Source: Nymphalis io
Taxonomy: Eukaryota; Arthropoda; Insecta; Lepidoptera; Nymphalidae
Assembly (NCBI RefSeq): GCF_905147045.1
Contig: NC_065913.1
Coordinates: 6,560,001 to 6,624,000 of the forward strand
Length of the DNA stretch: 64,000 nt
Reading direction: 5' to 3'
Shown here piece after piece: positions 58,201 through 64,000 of this stretch. Position numbers and translations under genes: made by a program. Under the pieces are notes generated by a model. The model searched no databases. It had not been told where the DNA came from and saw only the letters and a list, made by a program, of their open reading frames with translations. The stretch's first letter is position 1. The number at the start of each line of letters is the position of its first letter.

Positions 58201-60237
58201 ATCAGATATTCAACAGCAAAATAGCAGTCCTTGGTATTGTTGTTTTCGGGTTTGAAGGGTGAGTGAGCCAGTGTAATTACAGGCACAAGGCACATAACAT
58301 CTTAGTTCCCAAGGTTGGTGGCGCATTGGCGGTGACAGCGACGGTTAACATTTTTTACAATGCCAATGTCAATGGGCGTTGGTGACCACTTAACATCAAG
58401 TGGCCCATATGCTCGTCCGCGTACATATACTATATAAAAAATATATATCTACAGCAGCAATGCAAAATATTTGACGCTTGACAATCCAATAACTAATGTG
58501 TACCTATCAAGACTGAGTTGCAATCAATCGATTAGAGACATCCTGAAATTAATTGGCTACTATTGGTTCCCAGGCAAATAGCACAGACCCTGCAGGGGCA
58601 TAGAAATGACCAACCCAGGTCTACAATTTATATATAGCAGGTATACTGAGAGTCAATCGCGATTTTGGATGATAGATTTATTATTATAAATATGGTATAT
58701 TTTATCGTCAGAGCTAGGTAATATTAGGATATATTTCTGGCAAAAGTTTTATGGAAGCTCGCACCGGATTCTTAAAAGCACTACTGAAATGTATTAAAAT
58801 ATTTTTAAAAAATGTTTTACATTCAAACCTTTGAATATATTTAATTAAATAAAACAATAATTTTATTTTTTTATCTACATATTTTCCTAGGGCATTAAGA
58901 TTATTATTATACTACGTAATAAATATACTTTTAATTTAATTTGATTTATTGCAAATAATATTTTATAAATATATAATTAAACAGACGTACTAACAAGATC
59001 AATGTTATCAGTACAATCGGAACAAACCAATTACAGCGGCCCTGCTCAGATTATAATCTAAGAGAATAGACTAATGACCAAGATGGCCGACAGATTTGTA
59101 TAATGAATGAAGGAAATTGATTTCAATCTTTATGGAGGGAGTTCTAGTTAGCGTGACTCTTGTTTTTATTACTAATTGGTTCTTTGCAGATATTTTTGAA
59201 CCCTATTATATAAGATAAGAATCCTATTATAGGTTATATTTAAATAAAGTTTTGCACAATTTATTTATGATACTTTATAAACTTACGAAGGAATGTTAAA
59301 ATAAATATTCGATTTTTAAATGTAACGTCTGTTTCGATATTTAAAACAAAACGTAATTCAAACATTGTTGTCAACATCTCACAGAACAAAGGAGGATTAA
59401 ATGATTCGATTTTCAAATTTCGAAATTTCGAACGCATAATTCGATCGCACGCTAATGCCCTATCCATGTTGATATAAATTGAACGTTTGAGCGAATCAGA
59501 GTTCAGTGAGACGTGAACCATTATTGAGGAGGCGTTTAATTTTTTTTCTTAATTTCTTCGGGGTGGTTCGTCTATCATACTTAGCGGATTATGATTATAC
59601 TTAAAATTATCTTAAGATAATTGAAACTGTTTAAGTCAACTTTTGGAGTTGAATTGAATTAAATCTAAATATGCTGTAAATAATTAACGTAAGTACATAT
59701 GTAGATGTATATTTTGGTTTATTTATTTTACTAGCATGTTTTCAGTGACTTTCTCTGTGTAAAAACATATTTCTTCAATTCATGGTTTACCGAATATAAT
59801 GACTTCGATATTCGAACAAGCTTTCAGCTCCCGTTTTGTCCTGTCAGGTAATGATTTTTTTAAATTAAATTATACGTACAAAATATTTTAGACTTGTGCC
59901 ACAGATAACTCGTAAAGTTGGTCCTTCGTCTTATATCGCACCGGCCGTATCGGATAGCCGTTTCACTATGTCAACCTCTTTGGTAATGGCCATTTTGGTT
60001 AAAATTCAATCAGGCGAGCATTTATGGTGAGATTTGAATACGAGGTTTTTTACTAAATGCTGTGTATTATTAGACATCCTACCTGTACTCTAGATTCCGG
60101 TAAGTTGATCTTCAAAGCCACCTCCTCCCTCATGAAGATGTCAGGGTACCTGGTCTTGCCGAACAATGCTTCTAGCACGTCCAGTTGTGCCCTTGTGAAC
60201 GTAGTTCTCTCCCGACGTTGCTTTCTTGGATTTACAC
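54980..60237 (-). CDS. otd: Orthodenticle/Otx-class homeodomain transcription factor, 5' end outside window
   Basis: Three coding exons on the minus strand (60237-60083, 56249-55482, 55270-54980) join in phase. They give the whole homeodomain plus a C-terminal region of about 352 residues after it up to the stop. The homeodomain begins QRRERTTFTRAQLDVLEALF and ends VWFKNRRAKCRQQ. Lys at homeodomain position 50 is diagnostic of the bicoid/Otx class, which binds TAATCC. The tail is rich in Ser, Asn, Thr, His and Tyr (for example SSDYIRSYSSSHHH, MEYFNGSS), as in insect Otd. By family knowledge Otd patterns the head, brain and eye. The coding region before the homeodomain (GVNPRK is its last part seen) lies in one or more exons not found up to 64000. 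A sister Otx paralogue cannot be excluded. Confidence 0.96.
55482..56249 (-). CDS. otd: otd exon with recognition helix and central low-complexity region
   Basis: The exon is 768 bases (256 codons), phase 0 at both ends. It opens with VWFKNRRAKCRQQLQQQ, containing W48, F49, K50 and N51 of the recognition helix. A long Ser/Thr/Asn-rich stretch follows, then a segment with VICKKEAG and VTPKQELYNSPKR, and finally HWPGSSDYIRSYSSSHHHQG before the donor at 55481. The region is likely disordered and transactivating, which is inference. Confidence 0.95.
56316..56358 (+). mobile_element. S2 SINE tail fragment in otd intron
   Basis: The sequence aaaggccttagcccagcagt and gggccatttacaggctgtta are the last ~40 bases of S2, followed by ta repeats. 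It lies just upstream of the otd exon at 56249. Confidence 0.6.
56359..58002 (-). other. otd intron between homeodomain exons, part 1
   Basis: This is AT-rich with a CpG-bearing patch at 57485-57610 (aaaatggcggcgcgcatctg). The 89-codon plus-strand frame at 57578 starts MARGGGNPYLVCV but has no recognisable domain, so it is not called a gene. Confidence 0.45.
58003..58053. repeat. Perfect 23-bp inverted repeat
   Basis: Arms 58003-58025 and 58031-58053 (tttcacaaacattcctgaag and tac, then its exact complement) are separated by cggta. It lies in the otd intron between the two homeodomain exons, about 100 bases from an S1 SINE. Confidence 0.92.
58152..58440 (+). mobile_element. S1 SINE in otd intron
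   Basis: Sense orientation from ctgggggtatggctttgtgc to catatactatataaaa. It is the only full-length S1 within the otd gene. Confidence 0.87.
58441..60082 (-). other. otd intron between homeodomain exons, part 2
   Basis: This is AT-rich and lacks SINEs. It contains the 12-base palindrome agattataatct at 59048-59059 and two ggatta sites (59394, 59586), possible K50-homeodomain sites. Confidence 0.45.
60083..60237 (-). CDS. otd: otd exon with homeodomain residues 1-46
   Basis: The exon is 155 bases. The acceptor is ttcccacag and the first two bases complete a Gly codon. It encodes VNPRKQRRERTTFTRAQLDV through INLPESRVQ and ends at the donor gtagga. The intron falls exactly between homeodomain codons 46 and 47. 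Confidence 0.96.
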
Positions 60238-60485
60238 CTGTGGGAAAGAGGTACGTGTATCTTTTATCTTTGTCACACTATACATGTTTTTTGAAATAAT
60301 TTAAGTAAGGGTTCTTCAAAACTATGTAGATAAAGTAAAATAAATATATTATTTGCGAGTAATAGTGTTAGTTTAAGTTAAAACATTATAAAACAATAGC
60401 TTGTATGTATATAAAAAATAATTAAAGTCGTATATAAAAAGTAATAATAATAGAATAGTATAATATATACATACATATAAGTGTT

Positions 60486-60503
60486 TGTGTGTGTGTGTGT
60501 GTG
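60486..60503. repeat. (GT)n microsatellite
   Basis: A short gt array lies in the presumed otd intron. A similar array is at 42184-42197. Confidence 0.9.
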
Positions 60504-63500
60504 GAGATTAAATAATTAGTGAAGAGTTTTCTAGAGTTTTCGAGACTTTGGTCATGAACCGTACCAGCCAGTAATATAATTGACGCATCTCAGTCGGTGC
60601 GATGCGACCTAAAGTTTTTCTATGAACTTTTCTCCATGGGGTGTTAATAAATAAACATTCATACATCCTCATGATAAATACTATTTCGTAAATGTCCTGC
60701 TGGACGGCAATGGCTAAGAGCTTTTACTACGCTACTCCATTGTGGGTACATACTCATTAGGTAGGATTACGTGTATGTATAATTTTAAACAATATTTTGT
60801 GTAGCATTTGTTTCATCAACATTTATCTATTTATAATTTCTCACCAATTATTATAATCTATATAAAAATTCTTATGTCAATTTAGGCGCCAAAAATGGCG
60901 AAGTTAATTTCGCGCGTCATTTGATTCCGTGTGAATAAAATTCAAATGCCACATAGTGTCCACAAGAACCGGTTTAAATAATTGTTTTCTAATATTAATT
61001 TACATACGTACTGTTCAATTTTTTTAATAGTAAGCTTAAGCGTCACAGACTATAAATATTATGTAGACTTTATTTTATTTTATTTATATTGTCTAAGATT
61101 ATTATGCTATACGCCATTTGAACTTTATGGTAGCATTTTTAATTAGAAGTTTTTATTATATATGCGTTTTTATGTATAACATCAATCCATCCAATTTTAT
61201 TTGGGAAAAATAAGTTAGTTTAATTATTAAGTTCGTATATTTTTCAGTTCTATGTGAATTATATAATTATATATTATAAGATGATATGTGTTTCACCAGT
61301 GAAATCTTGAGCAAAATATATAGCCTGGTAAAAAAACATGTAAGTTTTCCCAAAGAGCGCCAGGCTTTAAGGCCTTTACGTTTCTGTGGCATCGATGAAC
61401 GCAAGCTTTCTTTTTGTAATTTTGAACATATATCAATAACAAATTTTTTCTTTAAACATTTAGCGTTCAATAAAAATAATCTCTACTTGCAATTCGTAAT
61501 TAAAATTACAATAAATATGATAAACTCAATCGTGTTTTTTTAAATGTTGGATCAGAACAATGGTTGTTACAATTTTAAAAAACTTGTGGCCTACGTCATA
61601 ACGTCATAAGTACACTTGACATATTTTATACGTCAAATGTCAACGACAACCTTGTTTCTATGAACGAAAAGTACCGGCCATAATTCAAATTTCGAACCAA
61701 AAACAAATAGAAAGGAGGTCATACAACATTAAATATGTAATCCTTTAAATACTAGAACGTCATTATTCAAGTCTGAATTACATTTGTACCTCTTTAACAA
61801 GCCTGACATTAGGTATGCGGGAGAAAATTTGGTGATTAATTGCTCGGACGTATCACGTATGTTTTGTTTTTTTTTTATGCATGAATAGGCTAAGGCAGAC
61901 TGCGCGTCTACTCTACATTATCTTTTGTTACTATTTACGTTTACAAACATTAGTGAGTGGTATATATTTTTTTGTATTTCATAATAAATTACAATATTTT
62001 AAGTGCGTAGCATTATCAATTAATAAAAGTAGTGTCACTAGCTATGAGTAAGTTTCTTAGTAAATAAAAATGTATATTTTTTTATGAAGAAAATATTTAT
62101 TTCATAATTTTGGAAAAGGTTCTAAATTATTATTTAAAAAAGAAGGTTTGGATTGACGGAATTGTAATTTTACGGCGCGTTCTCCGTTGTATCATATTAA
62201 AAATTCTATTATCGAACATCAAAACTCAGCTGGGGCGAAATCGTTATTAGACTTTTCAATCGCCCGCTCGCTTACGGATTAAAATAAAATAATACAACAT
62301 CCATTCGGAACGAGTCCGAAACCGTCCCTATTCAGCCTATTCCAAACAAACATTTCATACGAAAACTGTCACATTACCTATCCATAGAAAAGTGAAAATA
62401 AATAGACATACATCTGCCTCTTTCTTACGCATAGAGCGCACTCGAGATGAAAAGAGACAAATGTATTCCAATTGTCATCGTTGACAATGGGGGCTCGAGC
62501 GCTAATCCTCATGACATGGCTTTTTTCTCTTTTTTTTTTGCGTCGGCTGCGATATTATCTTCACGGCTGATTTCTGATAGGGCTACTAGCTTGTTTATAC
62601 TCGCTTGTCTATGACTGCTAATGGTATATTCGTGTTGAGATCTTGTTACGGTTTGTCGGTAATTCCAAAGGTGTTCGATAAAGGTTAAGCTTTCGAAAGT
62701 GGTGGTTTTTGGTTTTGTAATCGATTCAGTTCGAAATTAAAATTCGAAAAAAAAAAAAAAAAAATTATTGCAAAATTGATGTTTTAATGTGTAGATTGAC
62801 TATTTTTTTATGAGAAACCAATAAAACTTCTAAAATAGCTATAATGTTGTGTTATTATCTTAATAAACATTGATAATAATTAGTATATAGGTCTTATTTA
62901 ATTAATTCGAATATAAGTAATTAAACGACATAGACCTGAAATTAATATTGGTTGACCATCACGCATATAAAATTTAATTATAAGCAATAAATGTATGTTT
63001 CAATAATAATCAGTTTAAACGAGTAACTGCTACGTTTCTAGACGATTCTTTACTGTAACGTTTAACTGATAATTGTAAACTGTCAATTAAAAAGCACTTC
63101 TAATTGCTCATTGATAAAGTTAATTTTTATTTATTTATTTAGGTTATATTACCATTCATTCTGCTATCAAACGATATTTACTGTAATGTAAATATTAATA
63201 CTTTTTTCTATTTAATATGTTAATTGATTTCAAATTGGCTGACGTTCTTTTGTTGACAGCCAGATAATATGAGATTGATTGGCTAAGTAAAAATTAAAAA
63301 AAAAATGATACTGGCCATTTCAAAAGCAAATGATTGATTCGTAATAATTTTAACTTAACATTTATTAAAACTTTAAAATTGTTATTGCTTAATAAAATAA
63401 TTATTGAGCTCCGTAATATTTTTTTTAATCAGGTTTGTGTATTTAGAAATACATTTTTAAATGTTTACTTCAAGAAGGTATATTTTGATTTTTTATAGAA

Positions 63501-63587
63501 AATTGGTATTACCGTTCCATTTTTAAATGTTTAAATAATAATAGAGACATAACACAATACTACATGGTATATTTACATACAATATGT

Positions 63588-63755
63588 AATCGCTCGCTTG
63601 TTAGGGGGAGGGGGCGGGTAATAGGTAAAACAGTAGAATATGTCCGTCGTTGGGGTTCAAGCTTGCTTCAAACCAAATTTTATGAAAATCGGTTCAGTGG
63701 TTTCGCCTTGAAAGCGTAACACACAGACAGAGTAACTTTCGCATATAGTTTAAGA
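63588..63755 (+). repeat. Dispersed repeat tail
   Basis: The phrases ccaaattttatgaaaatcgg, ttcagtggtttcgccttgaa and cgtaacacacagacagagta are a widespread insect TE terminus, also seen at 6802-6871 and 11020-11045. Confidence 0.55.
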
Positions 63756-63837
63756 TTTTGTTACTGCTCCTCACAGTCTCGTTTGTAACCGAACCTACTT
63801 CAATAAATGGGTCTCATGCAAAAAACATGAATTATTC

Positions 63838-64000
63838 TTAACAGCCCATGAATGTCCCATTGCTGGGCTAAAGGCCTCCTGTCCTCTTTTTGAGGAGAAG
63901 GTTTGGAGCTTATTCTATCACGCTGCTACAATGCGAGTTGGCAGAATACACATGTGGGAGAATTTCAGTGAAATTAGACACATGCAGGTTTAATCACGAT
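63838..64000 (-). mobile_element. S2 SINE running off the window edge
   Basis: The tail and body in reverse orientation (catgaatgtcccattgctgg, gagaaggtttggagcttatt, gacacatgcaggtttaatca) continue to the last base. The tRNA-like head must lie beyond the window. Confidence 0.82.

Larger units (their letters stand above)
60238..63840 (-). other. Probable otd intron upstream of the homeodomain exon
   Basis: No further otd coding exon is visible here on the minus strand. The stretch is mostly AT-rich. It holds a short GT microsatellite near 60486-60503, a low-copy, more GC-balanced part at 62140-62640, and a SINE/TE tail at about 63590-63750. The open frames at 60057 and 61267-61543 do not resemble known proteins. 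Confidence 0.5.

Noticed and set aside
56860..62510. Claim of a statistically enriched TAATCC/GGATTA cluster in otd introns
   Set aside because: About six sites in some 6-8 kb is close to the chance expectation for a 6-mer on both strands in AT-rich DNA.
1..64000. CRISPR array, bacterial operon, phage or biosynthetic cluster
   Set aside because: Introns, SINEs, LINEs and insect genes show this is eukaryotic. No spaced direct-repeat array exists.

Overview
This is eukaryotic, AT-rich, intron-bearing DNA with no operons, Shine-Dalgarno sites or CRISPR structure. The two recognisable host genes and the repeat content point to a lepidopteran, most probably a butterfly. The abundant ~290-bp SINE resembles the Metulj-type SINEs described from Heliconius, but that name is from memory and was not searched.

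Layout. (1) 504-13392, minus strand: five exons of an ER thioredoxin-family membrane protein (TMX1 type, CPAC active site). It runs from the start codon and signal peptide through the transmembrane segment. The C-terminal end appears to lie to the left of the window. Its introns are full of SINE and LINE debris. (2) 13393-54979: about 41 kb without a recognisable host gene. It holds SINEs, 5'-truncated LINE copies from about seven fragment types, a few GC-richer low-copy islands that could be regulatory, and AT-rich sequence. (3) 54980-60237, minus strand: the last three coding exons of the Otx/orthodenticle homeobox gene (K50 homeodomain plus the Ser/Asn/His-rich tail). The N-terminal exon(s) are not visible and probably lie right of the window, so 60238-64000 is read as part of an otd intron.

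Repeat families, named here for reference. S1: ~290-bp SINE with a poly(A) end, sense start ctggtggtagggctttgtgc and sense end tggcccatatgctcgtccgc then ctataaaa; about 20 copies. S2: SINE with a tRNA-like head (box B gtgggttcaaacccaggca) and a tail containing cccagcagtgggacatt. S3: SINE beginning ggccggttggcgtggttgg and ending in ATT repeats. S4: SINE with a tRNA-like head ttggtctagtggcttgatgt and box B cctgggttcaattcccaggt. LINE debris includes an R1-like element (four or more copies, three with target-site duplications), an RTE-like element (two 3' fragments), and C-terminal fragments of jockey/CR1/I-like elements.

The two host genes are not functionally linked as far as the sequence shows. 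The most informative structure is the transposon archaeology: clean target-site duplications, SINEs nested in SINEs, and a 521-bp foldback DNA element with ~125-bp terminal inverted repeats inserted in an S2 SINE. No new multi-gene system was found.
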